Positions 1 to 6,301 of a stretch of DNA of 9,544 nt are shown here, one piece after another (the first letter of the stretch is position 1; the number at the start of each line of letters is the position of its first letter). This stretch comes from Bacillota bacterium (GTDB lineage Bacteria > Bacillota_A > Clostridia > Lutisporales > Lutisporaceae). Under the pieces are notes generated by a model. It saw nothing but the letters and a program-made list of their open reading frames with translations, made no database searches and was not told where the DNA came from. The position numbers were made by a program, and so were the translations under genes. The stretch spans positions 1 to 9,544 of the forward strand of contig JAKJBT010000064.1 in NCBI GenBank assembly GCA_022706865.1, given 5' to 3'.

Positions 1-551
1 TACGGAATCCCGTGCTTTTCCAATATATACCTGGAAAAAAAGGAGTCTCCCGCGAACAGCACATTATCGGCAGTTGCGACTCCTATCATTCCCGGCGTAT
101 GTCCGTGAAGAGGTATAATTTCAAGGGATATTCCGTCAATCTCCAGATTTCCGTTCTTCAATTCATAATCCACTTTAGTCCCCTTTGCTTTAAGGAACTT
201 TGTATCCAGCTCCTTGAGAGGATAGGCCGAGTACAGATAAAAGGGCTCCATCTCAGGGTATTCAACAATGCCCTTGTCAAAGGGAGGGGCATATACAGCA
301 CAATCTGTCCTGCTCTTTATTATGTGATTGCCTCCGCAGTGGTCAGCGTGGGAGTGGGTGTTTATTATCGTCCCGACACCCATGCCCTCTTCCTGCATTA
401 CTTTCATAAGCCGTCTTCCTGCGTCGTCATCCAATCCCGTATCGATAACTATACTGCGGGACGGATCCTTTGCGTTTCTAATTATTCCTATTTTGGCGGC
501 CCCGTCCAGATACCAGGTATCGCCTTTAATATGAACAAGCTTATATCCCAT
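1..551 (-). CDS. MBL-fold metallo-hydrolase, 5' part (3' end outside window)
   Basis: This is the N-terminal 183 residues of a metallo-beta-lactamase-fold hydrolase; the gene continues past the left edge. The ATG at 551 follows an AAAGGAG ribosome binding site and begins MGYKLVHIKGDTWYLDG. Visible fold signatures are the first metal-binding motif THSHADH (His66, His68, Asp70, His71), a second-site histidine in HGHTPG (His149), and AGDSFF, whose Asp169 would bridge the metals. An IDTG strand near residues 36-39 is also typical. The family covers glyoxalase II, lactonase, flavodiiron-like and many unassigned hydrolases, so the substrate cannot be named. No signal peptide is visible, which suggests a cytoplasmic enzyme. 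It lies downstream of ddl in the same orientation, and a nested inverted repeat fills the gap between them, so co-transcription is uncertain. Confidence 0.9.
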   Translation of the reverse strand, partial: MGYKLVHIKGDTWYLDGAAKIGIIRNAKDPSRSIVIDTGLDDDAGRRLMKVMQEEGMGVGTIINTHSHADHCGGNHIIKSRTDCAVYAPPFDKGIVEYPEMEPFYLYSAYPLKELDTKFLKAKGTKVDYELKNGNLEIDGISLEIIPLHGHTPGMIGVATADNVLFAGDSFFSRYILEKHGIP

Positions 552-570
552 ATGTATTACTCCTTTGTGT

Positions 571-657
571 GGGGACACGGGGGCGGGACACGGGGACGTT
601 TCGCCTGTCCCTCAGGGGACACGTGAAACGTCCCCATGTCCCACGTCCCCGTGTCTC
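571..657. repeat. REP-like nested dyad, copy 1
   Basis: This 87-bp element fills most of the gap between ddl and the MBL-fold gene. The inner stem pairs 585-602 with 625-642, 18 bp with one mismatch, and each arm carries the half-site GAAACGTCCCC(A/G)TGTCCC. Its loop holds another small hairpin (TGTCCC/GGGACA). An outer stem pairs about 572-585 with 644-657, with two G-U type positions. The element ends inside the ddl stop codon. It resembles short palindromic REP-type repeats; its mobilisation by a RAYT-type transposase is inference. In RNA it could act as a terminator or processing signal, but there is no U tract. Confidence 0.8.
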
Positions 658-1723
658 ATTCGTTATATCTTTCAATGGCCAGCTCTATCAGCCGGTCGAT
701 GAGTTTGCCGTAGCTCAATCCCGCTGCATCCCAAAGCTTGGGGTACATACTTATTTTTGTAAAGCCGGGAATTGTATTAATTTCATTTATATATACCTTT
801 TCCGTTTCCTTGTCAACCAGGAAATCCACTCTGGCCATTCCGCAGCAGTCCAGGGCTTTGTATGCTTTGATCGCAGCCTCCCTTATCTCCCGGGTCTTGC
901 TCTCGGAAAACTTTGCGGGAATTATCAGCGTCGATTTGCCGTCATCAAAGTATTTTGCTACGTAGTCGTAGAACTCATGGCTTGGGATTATCTCACCCAA
1001 TACCGAAGCAGCGGGGTCATTGTTTCCGAGTACGGAGCATTCAACCTCCCTGCAGTTGATGTTCTCTTCGATTATTATCTTTCTGTCATACTTGCATGCC
1101 TCTTTCAGCCCCGCTTCAAGCTCATCCCTGTTGTGAGCCTTAGTGATGCCGACACTGGAACCCATATTTGCGGGCTTTATAAATACAGGGTATTTGAATT
1201 TGTCTTCCGCCAGTTTGACAACCGAATTTATATCCTTCTCAATATCCCTCTTCAGTATTACGGTGTATTCGCCTACATTAAGTCCCGCATCCCTGAACAA
1301 CTGCTTTGAAAATGCCTTATCCATACCCAGGGCGGATGCCGCAACCCCACAGCCTACATAGGGAATATCAAGCATTTCAAAAAGTCCCTGTATTGTTCCG
1401 TCCTCTCCGTTAGGCCCATGCAGCACCGGAAACACTACGTCGATTTTTTCCCCGGCACCATCCTTGAAAAACCGGTAAAACATGATGTCCAAAGTTTTTT
1501 CCCTGTCCAGCTCTTCCGCTTCCTTCTCCCAGCTGCTGTCGATTATTTTGCTTGCATCCCCCCGGTATGCCATCCATTTGCCCTGTCTTGTTATTCCTAT
1601 CATGAAAATATTGTATTTATCCTTATCCATAGCATTTATCACATTTGTCGCAGACATAAGAGACACTTCGTGTTCTCCTGATTTTCCACCGAATACAACA
1701 GCAACATTCAGCTTCTCACTCAT
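656..1723 (-). CDS. ddl: D-alanine--D-alanine ligase
   Basis: This 355-aa ATP-grasp enzyme joins two D-alanines in the cytoplasm to form the dipeptide end of peptidoglycan precursors. Motifs run in family order: the N-terminal FGGKSGEHEVSL (about 11-22), VLHGPNGEDGTIQG (about 100-113), the ATP-grasp loop NMGSSVGITK (about 186-195), the omega-loop FYDYVAKY (251-258), and the C-terminal metal/ATP signature INEINTIPGFTKISMYP (about 312-328). The AKY in the omega-loop matches D-Ala-D-Ala enzymes and not VanA-type D-Ala-D-Lac ligases. An in-frame ATG 14 codons upstream exists, but the start at 1723 is preceded by GGAGG at good spacing and begins directly at the conserved MSEKLNVAVVFGG strand, so the shorter form is preferred. 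A sigma-A-like promoter lies upstream, and the stop codon is embedded in repeat copy 1. Confidence 0.96.
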   Translation of the reverse strand: MSEKLNVAVVFGGKSGEHEVSLMSATNVINAMDKDKYNIFMIGITRQGKWMAYRGDASKIIDSSWEKEAEELDREKTLDIMFYRFFKDGAGEKIDVVFPVLHGPNGEDGTIQGLFEMLDIPYVGCGVAASALGMDKAFSKQLFRDAGLNVGEYTVILKRDIEKDINSVVKLAEDKFKYPVFIKPANMGSSVGITKAHNRDELEAGLKEACKYDRKIIIEENINCREVECSVLGNNDPAASVLGEIIPSHEFYDYVAKYFDDGKSTLIIPAKFSESKTREIREAAIKAYKALDCCGMARVDFLVDKETEKVYINEINTIPGFTKISMYPKLWDAAGLSYGKLIDRLIELAIERYNE

Positions 1724-1784
1724 AAAAAATCCTCCAAACTTAAAAATTCGATTCAACTCCAACAACCTTTGCTACTTTATTATT

Positions 1785-1813
1785 ATTCTACTCTCATGGA
1801 TATTATTAATCAA
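1785..1813 (-). promoter_or_regulatory. Candidate sigma-A promoter for ddl
   Basis: Reading the minus strand, TTGATT (1813-1808) and TAGAAT (1790-1785) are separated by exactly 17 bp. They match the vegetative TTGACA/TATAAT consensus at 4 of 6 and 5 of 6 positions. The region is AT rich and lies about 60 bp upstream of the ddl start, on the ddl side of the terminator that follows the spore-protein gene. This would give ddl its own vegetative transcription. It was identified by eye only. Confidence 0.55.
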
Positions 1814-1822
1814 TAAAAGATT

Positions 1823-1861
1823 GGCACGGGATGCGGGACAGGAGAAACGTCCCCGTGTCCC
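1823..1861. repeat. REP-like repeat, copy 2
   Basis: The half-site GAAACGTCCCCGTGTCCC at 1844-1861 is identical to the one in the left arm of copy 1 (585-602, read on the other strand). The opposite arm is degenerate: GGCACGGG (1823-1830) pairs with CCCGTGTC (1852-1859), including one G-T wobble, leaving a 21-nt loop. The repeat lies between the ssp terminator and the ddl promoter. It looks like a decayed or shorter version of the element downstream of ddl. Confidence 0.7.
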
Positions 1862-1877
1862 TTCTTCTTCGAACAGT

Positions 1878-1916
1878 AAAACCGGGCTGAACCAATAAAT
1901 GGTCCGGCCCGGTTTT
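1878..1916 (-). terminator. Hairpin terminator after the SASP gene
   Basis: The arms at 1878-1893 and 1901-1916 pair over 16 positions with two wobble-type mismatches, around the 7-nt loop AATAAAT. The stem has an AAAACCGGGC/GCCCGGTTTT core, so reading the minus strand it ends in GCCCGGTTTT. It begins 4 bases after the ssp stop codon. The T run is short (four, inside the stem), but stem strength and position support termination of the ssp transcript. The symmetrical A/T ends would allow it to work in both directions. Confidence 0.8.
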
Positions 1917-1920
1917 CCGG

Positions 1921-2094
1921 TTATTTGCCGCTTAAGCTTCTCTCAGCAATCTCAATAGCCTTTTTGACAATGTTTCCGCAATCCCTTGAGGATACTCCTC
2001 CCCAGCCTTCAGAGCTTACTATCCTGTCGACGCCGAGTTCTCTAGCTATTTCGTATTTCAGGTTTTCAGACATCATTCCTCTATTCCTGCTCAT
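1921..2094 (-). CDS. Alpha/beta-type small acid-soluble spore protein (SASP)
   Basis: This 57-aa protein starts with ATG at 2094, six bases after a strong AAGGAGGA site. It begins MSRNRGMMSENLKYEIAREL and continues with WGGVSSRDCGN and VKKAIEIAERSL. These are the two conserved blocks of alpha/beta-type SASPs: a germination-protease (GPR) cleavage-type segment (KYEIARELGV, about residues 13-22) and the C-terminal helix SRDCGNIVKKAIEIAE (about 36-51). The family binds spore DNA as a helix-turn-helix pair, protects it from UV and heat, and is degraded on germination to supply amino acids. It is somewhat shorter than the usual 60-75 aa, like many clostridial members, and has a cysteine (Cys39), which is uncommon in Bacillus relatives. 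A hairpin terminator follows. The 125-bp gap upstream (2095-2219) shows no promoter I would trust, though forespore sigma-G control is expected for the family. Confidence 0.9.
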   Translation of the reverse strand: MSRNRGMMSENLKYEIARELGVDRIVSSEGWGGVSSRDCGNIVKKAIEIAERSLSGK

Positions 2095-2219
2095 AGCCGA
2101 TCCTCCTTATACAACATAAAATTGCGTCTCCTGCGGCATTGTCGTCCCAACTCTGCTGCATATATATTTTCTGTGTATTCAACTTGTTTTATGTGAAGAA
2201 AAATGTGGTCCTCCAAGTA

Positions 2220-3602
2220 CTACTGTGTCAGTGTCCCATTTTCATCCTTTATTATTCTGAGTATGTTCTCTTCGCTTCCATCCTCTGCATTTATATACAC
2301 AAAATAGTCAAAATTGTTATACTTCCCTTTGAATTCATAACATAGCTGCTCTTTGTTGCCGGGCATAGGGATTATCGCCAGCTTTACCCTTTCCACCTTT
2401 ATTCTCGGGCTTACCTTCTTTCTTGCCTCTTCTTCAGTCAGTTTGGGCTTCGGGATGTCCCTCTTCCTATGGGACATCAGGTACTGATAAGCGTCAAATC
2501 CTACAATCTCGCCATTGTCCAGGGCAACCTTGACCTTCAGCAGGTCGGGGTATATCAGCACTCCGTCTTTTGTAACTCCGATAAAGGTTATTGTTGTCGT
2601 ATTGTCATTCTTCAGAAAATACGTTTCGGTAAGATCCCCAAAGCCCTGCTCCTTAAGGAACTTCTTCGCTTTATCACTGGCTTGCTGATCCGTCAGCTTT
2701 TTCTCGGGTATGTCCCTGGGATTAAGCATCCAAAGCACATATCCGCCTTTTTTGGTTATATCTATATTGATTGGATTGCCCTTCTCCTTGTCCTTTGGAG
2801 ATACCTCCAGGCCATATGTATGTATCTTGCCTTTCCCCGAACTGGTCTCGATTATCCTGCCTGCTTTATCCTCTCCTACAAACTTCTTTGCCTTTTCCTT
2901 GGCCTTTTCAAGGCTTACGTCTTCTCCATCCAGTCCTTTCGGTTTTCCCTCTATGACATTATCTGAAAAGGGCCCGTCATAAATCAGTGACGGGTATTCG
3001 CTGAACTTATCCTCTATGTTGCCGAAGCTGACTTCCACCGCATCCTTGGATGCTCTTCTAAGTGCAAGCCTGCCCTTCTTGCGGATTTCGCCAAACCTGA
3101 TCTCTCCCCGGGCTACATCCTCCTCCATTTTGTGAAGCTCTCCCAGCAGTTCTCCCGCATAAGCCCTGAGCTTTGATATCTGATCCATATCCTTTTCTGT
3201 CATGTTTTTGTTCCGGGCACCGTTTCTGGAAAGGCTGTAGCTGTAATCACCCACCTGATTCAGATATTTCTCCGTTTTGCTTAATGAAACATGAGTTATC
3301 GGCAGCTGCCCCAGATTCTCCGCCGCTGAATATGACTGCATCCAGGTTTGGGACATCAGGGCACTGCTCTGCTGCGGAGAAGCCGATACCTCCGCTTTTT
3401 CAAGCAGCAGTTTGATGTTCTCCACATTTGTCACCAGCTCTCTGAAGGACCTCTGGTAGCTGTTCTGCAAAAAAGTCTGGTATTGCTTCTTTTCCGTATA
3501 GGTGTTGTATCCGAAGAAACCCGCAAGTATCAAGGCCGCAGCAAGCACTACCGCCACCTTGTGGTATTGTTTTCTGTCCAGCTGCATATTAAACAGTTTC
3601 AT
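2220..3602 (-). CDS. ypeB: Spore germination/cortex-lysis partner protein YpeB
   Basis: This 460-aa protein has one N-terminal transmembrane helix (about residues 15-32, VAVVLAAALILAGFFGY) and a large extracytoplasmic part. A helical region with YQRSFRELVTNVENIK and a glutamine/serine-rich SASPQQSSALMSQTW follows at about 45-90. The C-terminal half contains repeated PepSY-type modules, each with VSLEKAKEKAKKFV-, LTDQQASDKAKKFL- or LTEEEARKKVSP-like helices. Both length and architecture match YpeB of Bacillus, which is needed for SleB accumulation and activity in the dormant spore; each protein stabilises the other. The gene directly follows sleB with a 12-bp gap, and its AAGGAGGG ribosome binding site overlaps the sleB stop codon, so the two are almost certainly co-transcribed and coupled. 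No clear terminator is seen after the TAG stop. Confidence 0.94.
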   Translation of the reverse strand: MKLFNMQLDRKQYHKVAVVLAAALILAGFFGYNTYTEKKQYQTFLQNSYQRSFRELVTNVENIKLLLEKAEVSASPQQSSALMSQTWMQSYSAAENLGQLPITHVSLSKTEKYLNQVGDYSYSLSRNGARNKNMTEKDMDQISKLRAYAGELLGELHKMEEDVARGEIRFGEIRKKGRLALRRASKDAVEVSFGNIEDKFSEYPSLIYDGPFSDNVIEGKPKGLDGEDVSLEKAKEKAKKFVGEDKAGRIIETSSGKGKIHTYGLEVSPKDKEKGNPINIDITKKGGYVLWMLNPRDIPEKKLTDQQASDKAKKFLKEQGFGDLTETYFLKNDNTTTITFIGVTKDGVLIYPDLLKVKVALDNGEIVGFDAYQYLMSHRKRDIPKPKLTEEEARKKVSPRIKVERVKLAIIPMPGNKEQLCYEFKGKYNNFDYFVYINAEDGSEENILRIIKDENGTLTQ

Positions 3603-3614
3603 ATGTATCCCTCC

Positions 3615-4325
3615 TTATTTGCAGAAATAGTGCTTTCCGATCACCTTGATGATAGGCCTTGACCAGATCCACTTATTGGTTGTTTTTGCAGGATTATAGT
3701 AATACAGTGCTCCTCCGGAAGGATCCCATCCGTTCAGCGCATCTTTAGCCGCCTTCAGGGCGCTGGAACCCGGAGGCTGAAACATCTGGCCGTCGGTTAC
3801 AGCGGTGAATGCCCCCGGCTGGTATATTACCCCCGCAATTGTCTTAGGAAACCTCGGGTCATCCACTCTGTTTAAAATAACTGCCGCTACGGCCACCTGC
3901 CCTATGTACGGTTCTCCCCTGGCCTCACCGTGCACGCACTGGGCAAGGGTATAAGCCTCATTGTCTCTTGATGTGCCTCCCCTGGCCGATGCAGTTCCGG
4001 TCCTTATACCCAGGGCTTTTGCGGTTGCATTGCCTACTATGCCGTCTGCCTTAAGCCCGTGCTTTTTTTGAAATGCTTTTACGGCATTTGCCGTTCTCCA
4101 GCCGTATATTCCGTCTACTGTTCCTTTGTAAAAACCCCAATTTTTTAACCTTGTCTGCACCTCCCTCACCTCACTGCCTCTGGAGCCCCATTTCAATAAT
4201 ATGGCTCCTGCTTCACTGCTGATCTGGGAAGTAATGTAGTTGCTGTACACCCAAAACCCAAAGCCTGCATATATGATTACTATAACTATAAAAGGAATCA
4301 GCCTTCCTGGTCTTTTTTTGAACAC
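3615..4325 (-). CDS. sleB: Spore cortex-lytic enzyme SleB
   Basis: SleB is a lytic transglycosylase that cleaves muramic-delta-lactam-containing cortex peptidoglycan during germination. The 236-aa product has an N-terminal membrane or signal helix (about 9-28), a PG_binding_1 domain (about 45-107, [20 protein letters not shown] through [14 protein letters not shown]), a Ser/Gly-rich linker, and a Hydrolase_2 catalytic domain (about 125-235). The latter contains VHGEARGE with the expected catalytic glutamate (Glu134), AAVILNRV, and ALYYYNP. I chose the GTG at 4325 as start: AGGAGGTG ends six bases before it, whereas a GTG three codons further up (4334) overlaps that site and could not use it. 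The ribosome binding site itself lies in the 3' arm of a terminator-like hairpin. Followed by ypeB, its usual partner. Confidence 0.95.
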   Translation of the reverse strand: MFKKRPGRLIPFIVIVIIYAGFGFWVYSNYITSQISSEAGAILLKWGSRGSEVREVQTRLKNWGFYKGTVDGIYGWRTANAVKAFQKKHGLKADGIVGNATAKALGIRTGTASARGGTSRDNEAYTLAQCVHGEARGEPYIGQVAVAAVILNRVDDPRFPKTIAGVIYQPGAFTAVTDGQMFQPPGSSALKAAKDALNGWDPSGGALYYYNPAKTTNKWIWSRPIIKVIGKHYFCK

Positions 4326-4327
4326 GA

Positions 4328-4369
4328 AAAACACCTCCTGCCCTTATTTTTTGTAACAGGAGGTGTTTT
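4328..4369 (-). terminator. Terminator-like hairpin sequestering the sleB ribosome binding site
   Basis: A perfect 13-bp inverted repeat pairs 4357-4369 with 4328-4340 around a 16-nt loop. Reading the minus strand, the stem is AAAACACCTCCTG ... CAGGAGGTGTTTT followed by T, C and the sleB GTG. The GC-rich core plus five T's looks like an intrinsic terminator for spoIIR, whose stop codon is 13 bases upstream. The 3' arm is also the sleB Shine-Dalgarno (AGGAGG, 4339-4334). The inverted repeat is direct observation; both regulatory roles are inference. Confidence 0.8.
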
Positions 4370-4373
4370 ATTC
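4345..4373 (-). promoter_or_regulatory. Possible sigma-G-like promoter for sleB
   Basis: On the minus strand, GAATA (4373-4369) and AAAAATA (4351-4345) are 17 bp apart, compatible with the forespore sigma-G pattern GHATR - 17/18 bp - CATNHTA, with mismatches at two -10 positions. Sequence support is weak because the region is AT rich. A start just downstream would fall near the sleB ribosome binding site and exclude the 5' arm of the hairpin. Confidence 0.3.
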
Positions 4374-4382
4374 ATTTTTTAA

Positions 4383-5054
4383 TTATTTGCTTATAACCTG
4401 GAGATTCCCCAGCCTTGCCAGTCTCAGCCCCATGCTTTTCGCCAGTTCCAATATTTTGAACCTGAGCTTAACGGATACCTCTCCCGGCTCTTTGGAGGAA
4501 ATCAGCAGGCTGTATTCCTCCTCAGTCAATGATGCCTTAAGCTCTTTCATGGTTTCTTCCGCTGCTATCCCATGGGCGACATCAATGAAGCACAGGGGAG
4601 GAAACATGACACACCACCAGTTCTTTCCTTTCCCTTCTCCGATTACTATATTCAAAGCCTGATATGTGCCTGCAGGAAGTGTAATATTTCCATAGGTCCT
4701 GGTGGGAAAATCCATCTCCGTGAAGACGGCTTTTACACCATAACGCTTCCTGTTCTCTTCTATGACTTCTCTTGCGGCAGCCTCTATTTCGGCCAGGCTT
4801 CCCTGAACAATGCTCTTCACCTCTGAAATATCCTTCAGCCCTTCCAGCCTCCCGCTCATACTGCTTATTATCCTGTCCCTTACCTGAAGCTTAAGCTGCT
4901 GGTCAACAGGCGAATCACTGTTTGCCACCACATGGAGCCTTATTATTTTTTCGGGTACGTCAGCCAATGCCATGTCAGTATTTATGTAAATGCCTGTAAG
5001 AATTCCGAAAACAAAGAAAAATGTAATCAGGAAAAACCCGATTTTGTATTTCAT
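4383..5054 (-). CDS. spoIIR: Stage II sporulation protein R (SpoIIR)
   Basis: SpoIIR is made in the forespore and exported to the intermembrane space, where it triggers SpoIIGA to process pro-sigma-E in the mother cell. The 223-aa product has an N-terminal hydrophobic signal/anchor (about 5-24, IGFFLITFFFVFGILTGIYI). The conserved block IIRLHVVANSDSPVDQQLKL follows at about 37-56. The central signature FPTRTYGNITLPAG (about 116-129) leads into the family hallmark NWWCVMFPPLC (about 145-155). A further in-frame start lies 17 codons upstream, but the ATG at 5054 follows AGGAGGG at good spacing and begins at the signal peptide (MKYKIGFF), so it is preferred. A sigma-F-like promoter overlaps the preceding gene's stop, which fits the forespore role. 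A hairpin lies in the predicted leader, and a terminator-like hairpin follows the stop. Confidence 0.95.
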   Translation of the reverse strand: MKYKIGFFLITFFFVFGILTGIYINTDMALADVPEKIIRLHVVANSDSPVDQQLKLQVRDRIISSMSGRLEGLKDISEVKSIVQGSLAEIEAAAREVIEENRKRYGVKAVFTEMDFPTRTYGNITLPAGTYQALNIVIGEGKGKNWWCVMFPPLCFIDVAHGIAAEETMKELKASLTEEEYSLLISSKEPGEVSVKLRFKILELAKSMGLRLARLGNLQVISK

Positions 5055-5096
5055 ACTTAACCCTCCTAAAATAGACGAATAGACTCGTGCAATATC

Positions 5097-5116
5097 GGCC
5101 GCCATATATGGCAGCC
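5097..5116 (-). other. Hairpin in the predicted spoIIR leader
   Basis: The perfect 12-bp palindrome GCCATATATGGC (5101-5112) is extended by a GGC/GCC pairing across one mismatch (5097-5099 with 5114-5116). It lies between the candidate sigma-F promoter and the spoIIR ribosome binding site. There is no U tract, so it is not an intrinsic terminator. It could be a protein-binding operator or an RNA stability element; the sequence does not decide. Confidence 0.45.
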
Positions 5117-5133
5117 CTGCGTCTCGTATCTGT

Positions 5134-5163
5134 TATTTTTGCCATTTTTTGAAGGGTTTATTC
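5134..5163 (-). promoter_or_regulatory. Candidate sigma-F promoter for spoIIR
   Basis: On the minus strand the -10 region GGCAAAAATA (5143-5134) fits the forespore sigma-F pattern GGNNANANTR at every defined position. GAATA (5163-5159), close to the GYATA -35 pattern, is exactly 15 bp upstream. The -35 overlaps the gerAC stop codon (5164-5162). In Bacillus subtilis spoIIR is a sigma-F gene, so both position and sequence agree. The predicted leader is about 70 nt. Confidence 0.6.
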
Positions 5164-6301
5164 ACTTGATTAATCCCACCCTCCTTATACTGACATTGGC
5201 GGTGACTTCAATTACTATACTGTCGATAAAAAACTTTTCATAATCCTTTTCTATGGTTTTGTAAAGCTTCGGCTGATATTTGCTGAGGTAGTCCCTTGCT
5301 CCGATAAGATCTGCTTTGAATTCCTGCTGAAATTTTTTTATAAGCTTCTCCCCCTCATTCTCTATCCTCTTTTCCACTTCCCTGCTGATTTCCTTAAGCA
5401 AAACGTTATCCAGTATTTCCTTTCCTATCATAAACTCTTCGATACTGCCTTCTGTTTCCATTATGTAGTTCAGATATATATTTCCGTTTTCCACCTTGGA
5501 CAGCTCAATTTTTCTGTCAAAATCGAAATGCCTGAAAACCGTTGAAATACCTTTATACTCAACTGCTATATCCCCACCCTTGGCCTTGTCCGTCAGCCAA
5601 TTATATACTGATGTTTCCTGATCGTCCAAATATCCGATAAGCTTATAATCCTTGAGAACCCCCGCGCCACTTATCTTTACCTCTTCCTTCCCCGGATTAA
5701 TCCTTGGTATGACCAGGCCTCCTTTCTGGTTTTCCAGCATTATTGCCATCTCTAAGAGAGTAAGCTTAATAACCTTTGAAGTATAGTCACTGTTTTCTAT
5801 TATTCCCGCAATGTACGGTGCAAGCAATTTGTCATACATAGGCTTGACCTTGAATACCTCCTCAGCCCGCCCCGGTACAATATATGCGTACATGCTGTTA
5901 TGAAACTCATGGTACCTGGATATGCCATCCAGTATTTCTTTAAGCAGCTTCTCATCTTTCAAAACATCCTCACCAAAAAATATATTCCTTGTATGGCCGA
6001 AAAACTGCTTCTTGGAAAACCTCTCCAAAAGCTGCGATAATGACATAATAATGCTGTTATCCACTGTTTTGTAAGTACGGAAGGCCGGCCCCGGCCCTTC
6101 TTTTATCTGATCCACTACCGGGGAAACAAAGGAAAGAGTATATTTATCCTTAGAGGCTTTCTTCTCCGCTAACTCTACACTATCGACCCCGATAGATAAT
6201 ACAAATAACCTGTCTTCTATCTCTATCTTATCCCAGCAGCCGGTAAGCAGAAGCACGCACAGCAGTATTGCTGCTGCTTTCATGCTTTTAATCGCTCTCA
6301 T
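5162..6301 (-). CDS. gerAC: Germinant receptor C subunit, Ger(x)C-family lipoprotein
   Basis: This 379-aa lipoprotein is the C subunit of a GerA-type germinant receptor, anchored on the outer face of the inner spore membrane. The signal peptide ends in the lipobox LLTGC with lipid-accepting Cys22, followed by WDKIEIEDR, the family's characteristic start (GCWD..EIED). The C-terminal region has the typical GARDYLSKYQPKLYKTIEKD and a VTANVSIRRVGLIK end, matching the last domain of GerAC structures. It starts at 6301, overlapping gerAB by 14 nt, with a GGGGTG upstream as a modest ribosome binding site; a second ATG at codon 7 lacks a better one. Translational coupling with gerAB is likely. Germinant specificity cannot be predicted. 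The gene symbol is generic, since paralogues (gerBC, gerKC) exist. Confidence 0.94.
   Translation of the reverse strand: MRAIKSMKAAAILLCVLLLTGCWDKIEIEDRLFVLSIGVDSVELAEKKASKDKYTLSFVSPVVDQIKEGPGPAFRTYKTVDNSIIMSLSQLLERFSKKQFFGHTRNIFFGEDVLKDEKLLKEILDGISRYHEFHNSMYAYIVPGRAEEVFKVKPMYDKLLAPYIAGIIENSDYTSKVIKLTLLEMAIMLENQKGGLVIPRINPGKEEVKISGAGVLKDYKLIGYLDDQETSVYNWLTDKAKGGDIAVEYKGISTVFRHFDFDRKIELSKVENGNIYLNYIMETEGSIEEFMIGKEILDNVLLKEISREVEKRIENEGEKLIKKFQQEFKADLIGARDYLSKYQPKLYKTIEKDYEKFFIDSIVIEVTANVSIRRVGLIK

Noticed and set aside
12..626. Plus-strand open frame of 204 codons
   Set aside because: It lies opposite the MBL-fold gene, whose motifs are clear on the minus strand. It has no recognisable domain and runs through the inverted repeat.
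569..1309. Plus-strand open frame of 246 codons
   Set aside because: It begins in the repeat and lies antisense to ddl, with no domain signature. It is a shadow of ddl codon composition.
656..1723. Vancomycin-resistance D-Ala-D-Lac ligase
   Set aside because: The omega-loop has the AKY of normal D-Ala-D-Ala ligases, and there are no van partner genes nearby.
1724..1765. Longer Ddl with 14 extra N-terminal residues
   Set aside because: The added residues precede the conserved first strand and overlap the GGAGG site used by the ATG at 1723.
2160..2219. Terminator after ypeB
   Set aside because: Only a weak ACTTG/CAAGT pairing is present, with no T run, so I do not call it.
4326..4334. Longer sleB beginning at GTG 4334
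   Set aside because: That GTG overlaps the AGGAGGTG ribosome binding site, which is positioned for the GTG at 4325.
5055..5105. Longer SpoIIR with 17 extra N-terminal residues
   Set aside because: It would place translated sequence before the signal peptide and run through the AGGAGGG site and part of the leader palindrome.
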